Part shown: one piece after another, positions 11,401-23,650 of the stretch
How the letters are laid out: each line of letters opens with the position of its first letter
Position numbering within the stretch: position 1 is the first letter of the stretch
Position numbers and translations under genes: made by a program
Notes under the pieces: generated by a model
Seen by the model: only the letters and a program-made list of their open reading frames with translations
Databases searched by the model: none
Told to the model about the DNA's origin: nothing
Assembly (NCBI GenBank): GCA_905250115.1
Contig: CAJNOI010000001.1
Coordinates: 1,366,977 to 1,430,976, forward strand
Length of the DNA stretch: 64,000 nucleotides
From: Adineta steineri
Taxonomy: Eukaryota; Rotifera; Eurotatoria; Adinetida; Adinetidae
Direction: 5' to 3'

Positions 11401-13943
11401 AGGAAAATTCGTATTTCGGTAAAATATATAAATATTTTTTATTTCTTACGAATGAGAAGATTGCAATCAAGTTCCATTAAATTTAATATATTATCATTAT
11501 TTGATGTTAAAATATAAAAAATATTATTCTTATCAGCAATAAGAGATAAAATTCGAAATGATGTTTCATTTGTTAAAGTTTTCTCATGCCAATTACGACC
11601 ATAATCAGTAGAATATCTTTAGAAATAATATCTTAATATTTTATTTCATAAGATATTTGTTTTTTTTTACCGAAAAGTATGATTGAACGATTGCTGAGTA
11701 TTATTTAATACACTTACGATGAGTGCATTCGAATTTGATATAGCTGTTAAATAATTATCTCCTTTAGAATTCTATAAAAAAAAAGAATTAATTTTACAAA
11801 ATTTTATGAAATATTATATTACTAATCGCCATAAACGTCCACTATCAAATGAAGTAGCAACATATTCGTTAGTACCATCAGAGGCTTTAAATAGATAATA
11901 ATAGAAAATTAAAATTTCGAATTTCTTATATATTTTTTACCTTTGCCAACAATAATTCCTGGTGCATCATCTGAAGAAATTAATGAACTTATTACAATTG
12001 ATACATTGTTCGGACAATTCATCGTCTAATAGAAATATTGATTTGAAAAAATAAAATGTATACGATTTTCTTTTTATTACCTTATCACATTCATAATGTG
12101 TTTTATTCCAATTGATTCCACCATCAAATGAAATCACTGTAGTTGGTCCTGATGCAATATTTGCTAGGTAGACACTTTTTGGTAGCCCACGTACTTGATA
12201 AAATGGTAATTGTTCTGTTAAACAACTAAAGTAAATAATAAAATTTCATTTTTCGAAGTGTTATAATTTATTTTACTCGATTGATTTCAATAAATTATCA
12301 TTATGATTCAATGGACAACTAATATTTGTTAAATTAAATGAAGATTGTTTGGAATAACTAATAAGATTACATGTTGATGATGATGATATTGTTTCATTAT
12401 TTTCTTCTAATTTCTTATCAGTAATAAATAGAAGTAATAAATCTTGAGTATTTTTATCTTCAATAGCACAATAAAACTAAAATAAATCGACTAGATAAAG
12501 AAAAAAACAAAAAAATTTGTTGTTGTTGTTCGTACATTTCCTTGTGATTGTAATCGTTTTGGTAATGATCGAAAGCCTCCATCAGCTAAGTTATTTATAT
12601 GACTAATCGTAACTGAATCCTAAATCAAAAAAAATATTTCATTTATCCGTGATAAAAAATCAAATTTCCTTTTTACATTTATATTAGATCGTTTTACAAA
12701 TAAATAACGCGAAAACAATTTTGCTACTGATACATCGGTTAAGATAGGCAATATTTGATGTGTTGTTGCATCAAGTAATTTCATATATCGAGAATGTTGT
12801 ACAATAACAATAGAGTTGGCTTTGCTAGACCTAGATAAATATATCATTATATTAATAAGTATTAATGAAACAAACGATATACCATCCAAGAACTGTAGAA
12901 CTACTACTATCATCGATTTTTTTCCAATTAATACCGGTATTATCACTGATATATAACTAATATTTTCAAGAAATTAAAGTTTTATAGAAACAGAAAAAAA
13001 AACTTCTTACAGCAGTTTCATCAGATGTTTCTGCAATCCATAAATTATTTATTGATGGAAATGAATAAATATGTATTGGTTTGAAAGAAATTTGTGATTT
13101 TTGTTCATGATTAGAATTTAATATTAAAAGTTCTTGAGTATTATCATCATATATCACAAGAAACTATAAGAAATACATATATATTTAATTCGAATAAAAA
13201 TATATTAGTTAAATACTTACGTTTGGTTGATTAGTTGGAATAATATTTGTATATTTATAATAAGATTTAATTGTTCCGTCATTTTTATTAATTAATACTA
13301 TTTCATGATCTTCAAAAACAAGAAGAATTGAATCATTAGAATAAGTATGAAATGTTAGATCAGATAATGATGATGATGATAGGTTGACATTTAATGGATA
13401 CTAAAATAGAGATAAGATTTTCTTTATCGAAAGTTAAAAATAGTTGATGCAAAACAAATTATTTCTTTCATGGCCAATAATAAAACTTTTCGTATATTTA
13501 AATGTGTGAATATGAATATAATTACACACAATTAATCGAACTAATCTTGATAAAGTTACTACATTCGTTCGTAACAGCTGGTAATGATTCACTTAAGACA
13601 CATCATATGGAGAAATTTTTCAATTATTATTTACCTCTGTAAGAAATTGTTTCGATTGTTCTTCATTTATTACTGTAGTATTATCTATAACTGTAATCTC
13701 TGTCGTCGTTATTGTTATTGATTCTGTAACATTATCCACAATATCTTCAACAAATGATTCTATTGATATTGTTGTTGTTGGTAATAATGATGATAATACA
13801 GGAGAGGTATCTTCATTATCATCATTATAGTCTCCTTCATTTAATGAAAGAACACCATTATCAATAACTATCTCCGAACAGGATCCATAATGAATATTCA
13901 ATAGAACAACAAGGACGCAAACGAAATAAATAAAACGCTGCAT
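8445..13943 (-). CDS. SORLA-like VPS10 sorting receptor, reduced architecture
   Basis: Type I membrane sorting receptor of the sortilin/SORL1 family. Exons (minus): 13943-13635, 13400-13221, 13163-13011, 12956-12883, 12830-12677, 12619-12536, 12476-12277, 12225-12081, 12025-11941, 11884-11823, 11771-11671, 11616-11450, 11397-10790, 10737-10053, 9999-9903, 9585-9527, 9474-9145, 9091-8967, 8913-8808, 8747-8604, 8551-8445; 1,324 residues. Order: signal peptide; Thr/acidic-rich linker to about 103; VPS10 ten-bladed propeller with Asp boxes 'SDNTGINW', 'SFDGGINW', 'SFDSGRLW', 'STDYGRNW' and 'APGIIVG'; 10CC module (about 573-660); YWTD-type propeller ('DWLTQNLYV', 'ANLYWIS'); EGF-like (about 1003-1054); a canonical LDLa 'CDGVYDCPFGNDEEHC' plus further Cys-rich segments; one TM (about 1254-1277); a 47-residue tail. 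No fibronectin III repeats and few LDLa, unlike SORL1 (about 2,200 aa). No clear furin site or classical FANSHY/DxxLL sorting signal seen. Confidence 0.88.
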
Positions 13944-15983
13944 TATCTAAAAACAATCTTAGAAACAAAAATAACATTTACGACAAGCTATACAATCAAA
14001 GCAGCTGACGCAAATCAATGCATCTGCATAGATAAAATTTATTTATAAAAAAAAAAAAGAACAGGGTAACTACCCTTGATATGTTAAAATTCTCATCAAA
14101 GGAATGAAAAAGCATATTTATGTCGATGATAATTCATATGCAAAACATTTTCGCATCCATCTACAGTATTGCTTAGCTAACATATATTTATACAATATAT
14201 TAAGGTCAAATGGGTTTTTATTCTTTTTTTTATATACATTTTATCATCATACACAATACCATCATCATTCTATCACCTGCTGAGAATATTAGCTATGGGA
14301 TAAGAGACGAAAAGAGAACAAAGTACATCCAGACAAAATAAAACAAATTTATTTCTTTATTATTTCAACGAATTTTTGAAAAACGAAAAACTCTTACTAT
14401 GGTAATCATTGGTTGATATGATAACAAATATCTGTTTGAAACTTACACTTTTTTTCTTCTTCTAAACATCGGTTTGATATAGACGATTAATAACTGACAT
14501 GTACTAATTTCAGGATTTTTCATAGATGATTGAAGAAGAGAAAAAGTTCTTTTACTTACTAGAAATCGTTGTTCTTAATCTCATGTAAGTGTATGAGTAT
14601 CATTTTTGTTGTGTTTTCACGGACACAATCATTTATGTTCTTTATATTTTCTTACGAACGAAGCAAACATGCGGTTTCTTTATCCTTTCGCAAACTGATT
14701 CGACGATATGTATTTGCTTTTTTCGTGTTCTCAGCTGCACATGCAGTCAGGCAAGCATAGAGACGAGTGAAAATGTGAAATGATGCTAGTAAAAAACCAT
14801 ATGTAACCATCATATGGCAATAGAAATAAATGTGTATAAAACAAAAAAGAAATAGAAGAGAGAGGAAGGGGGGAGAGAGAGAGACAGAGACAAACAAGAA
14901 AAACGATAGTGATAGTATAATAAGCTTTTTTCATAGATTGATTACGGTCCGTAATGTGCAAATAATGTATGACATCAAACGAACATCTATTTTCTTTTTG
15001 TTACATTAATCAGTAGTTAAGATAGGCTGAGAATATTAATAATAATCAACCAGTATTCTACAGCATCTATATACTTTATCGACCGGAACGAGTATTTTAC
15101 CTTTTGTTTTTTGTTCTTATATCCAAAAATAAAGAAATGCATGTATATATCAAGGGCTTTTTTTTAAAAGGTTTTGTATTGTTTTGAAAACACTTGACAA
15201 TGAAAGAAATAAAATAATCTTCTCAATAACCTTTGATGAAATGAAATATAAAGATTTTTGAATAAGTCAAGTACAATTACTATTTTAATTTTCATGGATT
15301 TGAGACAAAATAAAAAGTTATTCACACTTTATTTCTCTTCTAAATAATTAGTAATGTTTATAGATTTTATCAGTAATTTATTTGATTTCATTAATAGAAT
15401 TATTCAGTATTTTTCTTCGCTCGATTTCTAAAATATATGTATTTCGTGCACTGCATATCTTTTCTATGTCATGGTTCGTTTCATTTCTATTAAAATGAAT
15501 GCAATCATCATGTCAATTCAATAGATTAGTCTTCCAATCTCTATCTGTCATTTTATAAATAGAAAAAACAAATAACAAAAATGTAATAAAGAAAAAAGAA
15601 AATCGATCTCACATATGATTGTACATGTGTATATTTATTTTATTCGATAGACTATCAACAAGCGACATCTATTATTAAAATAAAATCTGTCAAAAAAGAA
15701 AACGAGAATTATTTGATATAGATTTCCCAATTAGCATTCTTAAAAGAACAATGTTCTTGTTTATAAAGAATATTATAGAAAATACTTCTTGTTATTTATT
15801 ATTGGATTTTCATATGAACAAATAAAAAAAACGTTTTTATGGTTGAGCTTTTGCTTTAAGTTTATTTTAGAAAGATCTTTGTTAGATATATTTCAAATCA
15901 GTGATTGTATAGACGTGTTTGTGCATATGTGTTTGATTGAATAATAATAAAACAAAAAAAAACAAATCATCATATTAATATCA
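13944..15983. other. Divergent upstream region, SORLA-like/HNRNPK
   Basis: Two kilobases between divergent starts. Just beyond the SORLA-like ATG, an acceptor-like TTGTTTTTAG (minus strand, ending at 13947) lies 3 bp upstream of the start. The rest is AT-rich with scattered purine tracts (for example GAGAGAGAGACAGAGAC near 14873-14890). Small overlapping ORFs around 14570-14960 lack domain or conservation signals. Promoters are presumed but not mapped. Confidence 0.5.
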
Positions 15984-17441
15984 ATGTTGGACAATCAAGA
16001 ATATAATTCAATGAATTCCAGACGAACTACTGGTGATGATCAATCACAAGATGGAAGACGAAAACGTGCCATGAGTAATGGAAAATTTGATTTTCGTTTC
16101 TTAATTCCATCTCGTGATGCTGGAGGTATAGAAAAAAGGGATTAGTTTAAAGTTATTAAAATTAATTTTCATATTTTTCTTTAGCAATTATTGGGAAAGG
16201 TGGAAAAATTATTCAAGATCTTCGTCTTAAACATCATTGTCAAATTCAAATGGCTGATTGTGATGTACCCGAACGTGTTTTAATTGTTAATGGTGACCAA
16301 ACAGACGTACTTAATTGTATATCTGATATACTTTCATGTATTTCTGAAAATCATCAACGTTCAAATAAATCTGATCAAAGTGAAGTACGTGCTCTTATTC
16401 ATCAATCACAAGCAGGAGCATTGATTGGTAAGAATTTCTACAAAATTACTTTTGTTTGTTCATTACTAAATAAATGTTTTTTTGTTTTTTAGGCAAAGGA
16501 GCATCAAGAGTCAAAGAATTTCGAGAGAAACGTGAGTTCAAAGGACAGGTAGAATATGTTTTTCGAATGAGTTGAGAAGCAGTAGAATCTTATATGAATT
16601 TCAATTTAGATAATATTGATGTGAAAGTTTATCCTCAATGTTGTCCTGGTGGTTCAACAGAAAGATGTATGAAAAACGAAAAAACTAAATTTTATTCTTC
16701 ATCTTTTCTTTTCTTTTTATTATTAATACTTAGGCATTTCTATGCGTGGCAATAAAGATGATGTTTTAAGATGTTTAACAGAAGTCTATAGTGTACTTGA
16801 GAGTGTTCAACCACGTGGTTTATATCGTTATTATGATCCATCATCCTATAGTGGTTTTAATGTTGCAGAATATGGAGGCTATTCAGATAATTTTATGGGC
16901 AATAATCAACAAAATTTTCGAAACAATAATGCTTCGGCATATGTTAATAATCCGTATGTTAAAATAATATTTCTTCTCTCTCTCTCTCTACTTTTCTTTT
17001 AATCATATATTTAGTTATGGTTCATTTCCACCACCACCCCCACCTCAAGGTTATCCGCCATATGGTGGATCATATCCAGATGATGGTTATAATACAAATA
17101 GAAATCGTGCTAGTAATTATAATCCATTACATCAACAAAGTGGAGCAGTAACAACAGCACAAGTAACTATTCCAACTGAAATGGCTGGTAAAAAAAATAA
17201 TTCAATTGATTATTTATGAAATTATATCTAAACTTATTTTTAAGGTATTGTTATTGGTACAAAAGGTTCAAAAATTTCTCAAATTCGACAAGAATCAGGT
17301 GCATCAATTAAAATTGATTCTGAACCAATAAAAGGTACACATGATCGATTAATAACAATCACAGGTAATCCAAATCAAATTCAACAAGCGCAATTTCTTC
17401 TTCAACAAACAATTCGTCAATCAGGCTTATGGAATCAATAA
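15984..17441 (+). CDS. HNRNPK: hnRNP K-like triple KH-domain protein
   Basis: Poly(C)-binding nuclear ribonucleoprotein with roles in transcription, splicing and mRNA stability. Exons 15984-16125, 16185-16427, 16493-16531, 16610-16666, 16734-16953, 17015-17187 and 17245-17441 give 356 residues (human 463). KH1 carries the GxxG loop in '[13 protein letters not shown]' (about 49-61); KH2 '[15 protein letters not shown]' (about 127-141) with the hnRNPK-typical '[11 protein letters not shown]'; KH3 '[14 protein letters not shown]' (about 293-306) followed by 'HDRLITITG'. Between KH2 and KH3 there is Tyr/Gly/Asn-rich and poly-Pro sequence, a shorter version of the K-interactive region. KH2 is split over two mini-exons of 39 and 57 bp; I chose donor 16532 (GTGAGT), because it restores the normal KH spacing. 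The ankyrin gene follows in the same direction. Confidence 0.93.
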
Positions 17442-17931
17442 GATCTTTTATTTTACATCTGTATATACAAAAATAAAACAAAAAAGGAAATCAATATTGA
17501 CTGTATATTCTACTCACTTATTTTATCTTTTCTCTTTGGATTATTCTATATTAATGATGATTGTTAAACTTGTACGAGAAAAATCATTCATTCATTGATT
17601 ATATTCTTTTCTTTTTCTATATTTCAATTTCATTTCATATGTATATTCTTCCGTTATGTTTATTTGTTGTATATCTTTACGTATTGTATAATCATTTTAA
17701 AGAGCGAGAATAAAAAAAAAGAAAATTACAAGAAGAAAAATTCGTTTATACGAAGTAGATCACGCGCGTCGGGACGTGACTTTAAACATATATTAACGTA
17801 GGTGTTTATAGAAATATAAATATATATGTGCAGTCAACTGCAACTAAAAAGCACAATAACGAGGAGAGTGGTGTAAGAAACTATTCGTGTATATTGTTGA
17901 TTATTGTCTTAGTTTCAATAGCAAACGTAAG
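17442..17931 (+). other. HNRNPK 3' UTR and ankyrin-gene 5' region
   Basis: T-rich, low-complexity sequence with AATAAA-like signals near 17470 and 17710, then a CG-containing stretch (17755-17790) and an acceptor-like GTCTTAG at 17905-17911 about 20 bp before the chosen ankyrin-gene ATG. No coding signal. Confidence 0.5.
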
Positions 17932-18951
17932 ATGTCTTGGCGATTAGCATTTCATACGACGAAATTATTATTTTCGTATCTTATCCCTTATAAAATGAAA
18001 GTATTTCGTGATGCCATTTTTGATGGAAATATACCTGTAATACGACAACTAGCTGCGGAACGACCAAGACTATTACAACAAGCAATTGATGCTGATGGCA
18101 ATACTGCTATAGGTAATATTAAGAAATACAATCGTTTTCTAAGACCTTGTTTTTTTTTCTATTTAATAATTAGGTTTAGCATGTCTATTGGGTGACGTTG
18201 ACATTGTCAAAACTTTACTTGAACTTGGCAGTAATCCAAATGTAGCAAATGGATTTGATGGTAATCATCCACTTGTAATTTTGGCTAAATTACGTGTTGA
18301 AGAAAATTCTAAAACAGGCGTATTAGCTGACCTCTTACTTGATGCTGGAGCAGATCCATTACATGACGTACATTATCAAGCTGATACTGCTAAACGTCTT
18401 GATGCAACACAAACACCATCGTATAATGAAACACCACTACTCTGTTCTGGTAAAGAATTTATTGGAGAAATTAAGAAAAAAAAAATTCATTTTCTTCTAT
18501 TTTCTAATTAGTTCGTTTTCAAAATGAAGAGTTACTGAAAAAATTTATCGAACATCATACTGATATCAATACACTGAATCCAGAAACCGGTACAAGTGCA
18601 TTAATGTTAGCTTCTGCACTTGGCTATCAAAACATATGTAATATGTTAATTGATGCTGGTGCTCATATCAATGCCAAAGATTATTCAGGTAATACACCAT
18701 TACATCTAGCAGCACAAGGTTATGGTGTACAAATACCTATTATTGAAACCTTACTTGCTCGTGGTGGTGATCCAAATGCAACTAATGAGGAGGGTTTTAC
18801 ACCAGCTGTAGTTGCTAGACGAATGGAAAATGATGCATGTTATAAACTACTGAATTCACGAACAGACCAAACAATAGAACCACCATCATATAATGAATTC
18901 GAAGCTGATACGGAAGGACCTAAAGCTGAAACTGTTTTTACTTTTACATAA
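17932..18951 (+). CDS. Ankyrin-repeat protein with PPxY motif
   Basis: Small ankyrin-repeat protein of unassigned family. Exons 17932-18112, 18174-18449 and 18512-18951 give 298 residues; in-frame Mets at 17887 and 17995 are alternative starts. Visible repeat units: 'GLACLLGDVDIVKTLLELG', 'LADLLLDAGADP', 'LMLASALGYQNICNMLIDAG', 'TPLHLAAQGYGVQIPIIETL', with typical TPLHLAA and GADxN elements, so about five repeats. Two Tyr motifs frame the array: 'TPSYNE' (about 144) and 'EPPSYNEF' near the C-terminus, the second a true PPxY WW-binding motif. No signal peptide; the first 20 residues are hydrophobic and basic if 17932 is used. Likely a cytosolic adaptor; function not assigned. Confidence 0.85.
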
Positions 18952-21050
18952 ATAAGTAGAACAAAAAAAAATATATATCAATATCTATTCTTTAGATACA
19001 TAATAACACTGACTTTTTATATTTAATTGATTCTAAAAACAAATGTCAATAATAGATTATATGTACAAATAAATCTTTTTCTTTCATATGAAAACAAGAT
19101 ATGACTAGTTTTATTTTTCACAACAACATAAATTAGAAAACAAATATTTTTATGTTAAGTAAATGATTTATTATAATTGTTATTGGTTGTATCGCTATCG
19201 TAATGATAAAGTTATATGTATGTAACGAAACAAATATTTGATATGGTTTCCTTTTTTTTTTCCTATAATTATCGATATGAATTGTTTTGTATCATGGTTG
19301 TATCTTTTTATGCATGATTGCTTCGAAGTATGATGTACTCAAAAGATAAATAATAAAACATATATTAATTATATTTATTTAATAAAAAAGGAAATAGAAA
19401 ATTAAGAAAATAATCAATAATTCATAATTATTAATTTATATTCAAAATATATAATAAATATTTCAATGTAAATTATTCATAATCAAAATGCTCAAAAGAT
19501 ATATTGATAAATTAACTTTTAATGTATATATAACATACATATTTATTTTTCATGATAGAAAAAAAGTCACATATGTGAACCACCTGAGTAAGCAAATATA
19601 TACATTTATATATAAATTAAAAGTATTTTTATTTGATCTAATAAATGTCAAATTGCATGGTAATGAAAAATCATGAAGAAATGATTTATGAAGTTTTATT
19701 ATGTCTAATTGCTAAAAGATTCATATATGTTATTTATATAAAAAAGTATCTTCGTACTATATGTTATGATTATTAAATAACAGACAGACTCACTTTTTTT
19801 TTATTGATTTCTTTTTCAAAATATGACTACATTAGTTCTATTGAAGGCTATCTGATTAGATATATTTACATCATTTCAATATATATATATAGTTTTTTAT
19901 ATGTCTTCTCCATGTATGTTCTTCGGAGTTTTTATCATTCTGAAACTTGAATTTGATATAGAATCAATCAATATATAGTTTCTTAATTAAATTCGATAAG
20001 GTTTTTATTTGTAAATTATAATTACAAAGTTATTTACAATATAAGAATATCGAATTGTTTTTATAATAAAAAAGAAAGTGAATTGGAATTATAGCAGAAG
20101 CATAAAAACAAGATAATTTTATGCATTTATTCTTGAAATTAATAATAGAAAAGCATTAGATTATTCTTTTCTAGATAAACAAAAGAGAACTTCTTCAATA
20201 ATCCATAAATTATTTTTTTATTGTAAAAATATTTAGAATACAGACAATTTAGTATATCATATTTCATTAGTAAAAGAATAAAAAGCTTCTTTTTTTTTCA
20301 TGTATTATGAAAATTGATTTAATTCATAGAGAAAAAAAAATAAAATATTCTTTTGTTTTTTTTTGTTAAATAAAAACTATACAGATTAAAATTTCTTATA
20401 AATACAATATTGAAAAAGTAATATAGTTGAATTTCTTTTTATGAGCTGAAAATAAACGAACAAAAATTAATCTATTTAGTTATCAAGTTTTTGATATTCG
20501 CCATAGATCAATATCCTTTTTCTTTGTTATAAACATACTGACTGACTAAAAGAAGAAGACGAAAAGAAAAAACACGAAATGAATATATAGAGTTTTTGAA
20601 AAAACAAAAGAATAAACAAATCCGGTGTTACGTTGACACACACAGCTCGTACACAATAAAGCGATTGTTTGTCTTTCTGTACAAAATCAAGAAAAATAAA
20701 TTTACAAACAGGATATACGGGACATATGATCGACGTTGAATGAACGATGATTGTTAAACACATGAAACACAAAAAAAAAGAAAATAATACTTTGTACAAA
20801 AAAGAAAAGAAAGAAAAAAGCAAAAACACAGTTGAGGTAATCACACAAAAATACGAAGACAAAAATTAACCGGCAAGTATCATCACTAAATAAAGATACA
20901 CCGGACTAAAAAAGAAACGTTTCTTTTTTTTTCACATTGTTAATCATGTCACCGGAGAACATTCAAAAAATAGGTTACATGAATACTGTATTTTTTAAAA
21001 GAAAATAAACAAAAAATTATATATATATATATGTGTGTATGAAGTTCTCT
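18952..21050. other. Convergent intergenic region
   Basis: Very AT-rich 2.1 kb between the ankyrin gene (+) and the CREBRF-like gene (-), with many homopolymers and (AT)n tracts (for example 21019-21031). The only ORFs are short and Phe/Lys/Ile-rich. I see nothing I can call. Confidence 0.6.
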
Positions 21051-23650
21051 TTATGTAACGCTACTAAGACTTCGTTGTTGTTTCGTAGCGTACATCTGTT
21101 CCATATCATTTATGATTCCTTGAACAAAACCATCAGTATTTCCTGCAACCGGTTGATCTAAAAATTATAGGAAATAAAATATCTTTATAAGTGATAAATT
21201 AATAATGTTGTTACTATATTTATGAGCAACTAATTGCTCAAATGCTGTTTCAAGTGATTGATTTGGTGATGATGAAGGAGAAGCAAGTTGGCCATCATGA
21301 TATCGTTTGAGTATAAGTAATTTAATCGATGCAATTAAATCGATTAATGTTTCTAAGAAAATATTTGATTTTTTAGAAAAAAAAAAAAATTTAATTTTGA
21401 AACTCATTAAATTCTCATTTTTTGTTTAATATGAGAAAATAAGCAGATTAGAAAATTTCTTCTCATTTATCTTTTACATATTTCAATACCTTGTTCTTCT
21501 TATTTTTCCTTATAATCTCCCACAAGTAAAATAAGTATGAGATAATATCTTTGACTTAACAGAAGAAACAAAAATAGAATATGAAAAGTTATTAAATACC
21601 AATCTATACCAAAGATTCTTTCTGTTTTCATTTAAGTTTAATATAAAATAAGAGAAAAAAAAATGTTGATAAGAGGACTTACTATGTTCTTCATTAAGCC
21701 CATGTAATTTGAGTTTATTTGCTTCATGTTGTGCTTTCTTACGAAGTCGACACGCTCTGAATAATAAACCATAAGAGTAAAAACAAAAAAACAAACTTTT
21801 TTTTTTGTTATTATTAGGATTACTAACCGACTAGCGATTTTATTTTTCTCTTTTTTAACCTCAGCTGTATCATTAGCATTTGACTGATGATCAACATGAT
21901 ATATTCCATGATAAACTGATGGTGCATTTGTATTTGTTTTTCCACTCATTGATAAATCTCGTATTTGTTTTCCAAGTTGATAAAGTTTCATTGGATTTGG
22001 TGTAACATCATTTCCATCACCTTTTCGAAGTTTTGTAAATGTTTGACCACTTTGTGTTTGAGTTAATTTTATTTGATAAACCGGATCACTAAATTCTCGA
22101 AATAAATGTGGATCACGTTCTTTTAAATAAAGTATTCGTTTTGTTTTTGGTCCTTTAGCTTGGACATTATATTGCCAGAAAAGTGAAGAAGAATTTGAAT
22201 ATGATGGATTTGGTTGGGTTGTTTTTGAATCCATATTAAAATTGCCTGATATTGTTGTTGTTTCATCATCGGATGTTAATTCATCACCATCACCATCACC
22301 ATCAAGATCATTATCTTGAAAACGATCAGAAGAATTTTGTTCAATATCTGACCATAGATCAGCTTCACTTTGTTGTTCAATTGTACCATTTGGACTATGT
22401 GGATTATCTAAAATTTTATATTTTTGAATATAGAAAAGAAATATCTCATTTTTAGTTTTTTGAAAAAATACCTTTAATATCATCAACAGAAAAGCCAACT
22501 AAAGATGGTCGTTTTCGTGTAGGAGACGATGGCGTAGCACCATTTGTTGGTTGATTAAGTGAATATAATGTGCAATTAGTTGGCTGTTGAGATTGAAAAT
22601 TAATATTCGGTACAAATCCTGTTGAATTTCGTTGTTCTTGAAGTGAATATAATGATAGTGAACCTCCATATGATGTTGATAGATTATTATTTATTCGAAG
22701 TTGTTGTTGTTGCTGTTGTTGTTGTTGGTTTAATACTTCAGAAAATGAAATTGATGTTGGCCGAGGATCATCAACAAATGGCCATGCTGAATTTGATGAT
22801 ACATCAGTTGAAATTGATGATGTTGATGATGCTGTTGTTGTCGCGGTTGTACTTGTTAATGATGATGTTTTACCTTGATAATATGGTGGAGTTACATAAG
22901 TATGTGATCGATTACGATACGGATCAAATATATGAGGATCTAAAATAGATTGTTTTATATTTTGAAAAAGATAAAAAGATAAAACAAAAAGTATTTACCT
23001 ATTTTAGCTTGTTGATATTGTGTTGCTCCTTCATTCATACTAGCTGAACGAAAACGTTTAACATCGGATGGACCATTATTGACTTGTAATTCAAATGGAA
23101 ATGTTGTACCAAGATTAGAATTATCTTGTTGTTGTTGAAGAAATGGTGGTGGATGTAAATTATTTTTTGAATTCAAAGATTGTTGTAGAAATGGTTGAAG
23201 AAGCGTTGAAGAATTATTTGAATCTTGTAATGGTGGTGAAAATGGATGATGATGTTGATTAATACTTAATGTTGTAAATTTTGGACTTATACCCAATGAT
23301 GAATATCCTGATGTCATTGTATTTGATTGAGAATTATTATTATTATTATTATTAGTTGAAAATGTTGTTGGTGTTATATCATAAATATTAAGTGGTTGAG
23401 AATAATCATTTGTTCCTGTCATTGAAGATGATGATGGTGACATTGGAGATACAATTGATGTTGAAATTCCTGATGTCATCGATGGATTTTCAAGTAAATC
23501 AGAAATTGAATCAAGATCAAGATCTAACGGTGCTCCAGATGATAACGCATCATCAAATAAAATAACATCTTCATGTTCAGGTTTCATTACTGCATCAATA
23601 GCATCGCATAAATCTTTATTTGATGTCGGTTGTTGCAACCAACATGCCAT
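21051..23650 (-). CDS. CREBRF: CREBRF/REPTOR-type bZIP transcription factor
   Basis: Orthologue-like member of the CREB3 regulatory factor family (REPTOR in flies), a bZIP factor acting in stress and TORC1-linked metabolic transcription. Exons (minus): 23650-22999, 22939-22472, 22407-21828, 21756-21683, 21352-21215, 21157-21051; 672 residues (human 639). The N-terminal part is disordered with a Gln9 run and an acidic 'DLDLDSISDLLENP' activation-like stretch. The conserved C-terminal block is clear: 'SSLFWQYN', 'TPNPMKLYQLGKQIRDL', basic region 'EKNKIASRACRLRKKAQHEA' (about 556-577), 'KLKLHGLNEEH', a short zipper-like helix, then 'QPVAGNTDGFVQGII' matching the family-specific tail (PVAGQTSEFVNQVL in human). 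The bZIP is split by an intron between SR and ACR, with phase 2. An acceptor-like ACTTTATAG precedes the ATG by about 20 bp. Confidence 0.92.

Noticed and set aside
14569..14961. Cluster of overlapping ORFs upstream of SORLA-like and HNRNPK genes
   Set aside because: Four mutually overlapping frames, none with conserved motifs or splice context.
16493..16555. HNRNPK exon 3 extended to donor at 16551 (GTAGAA)
   Set aside because: Would lengthen the KH2 core and break its spacing; donor GTGAGT at 16532 gives the normal KH length and phase.
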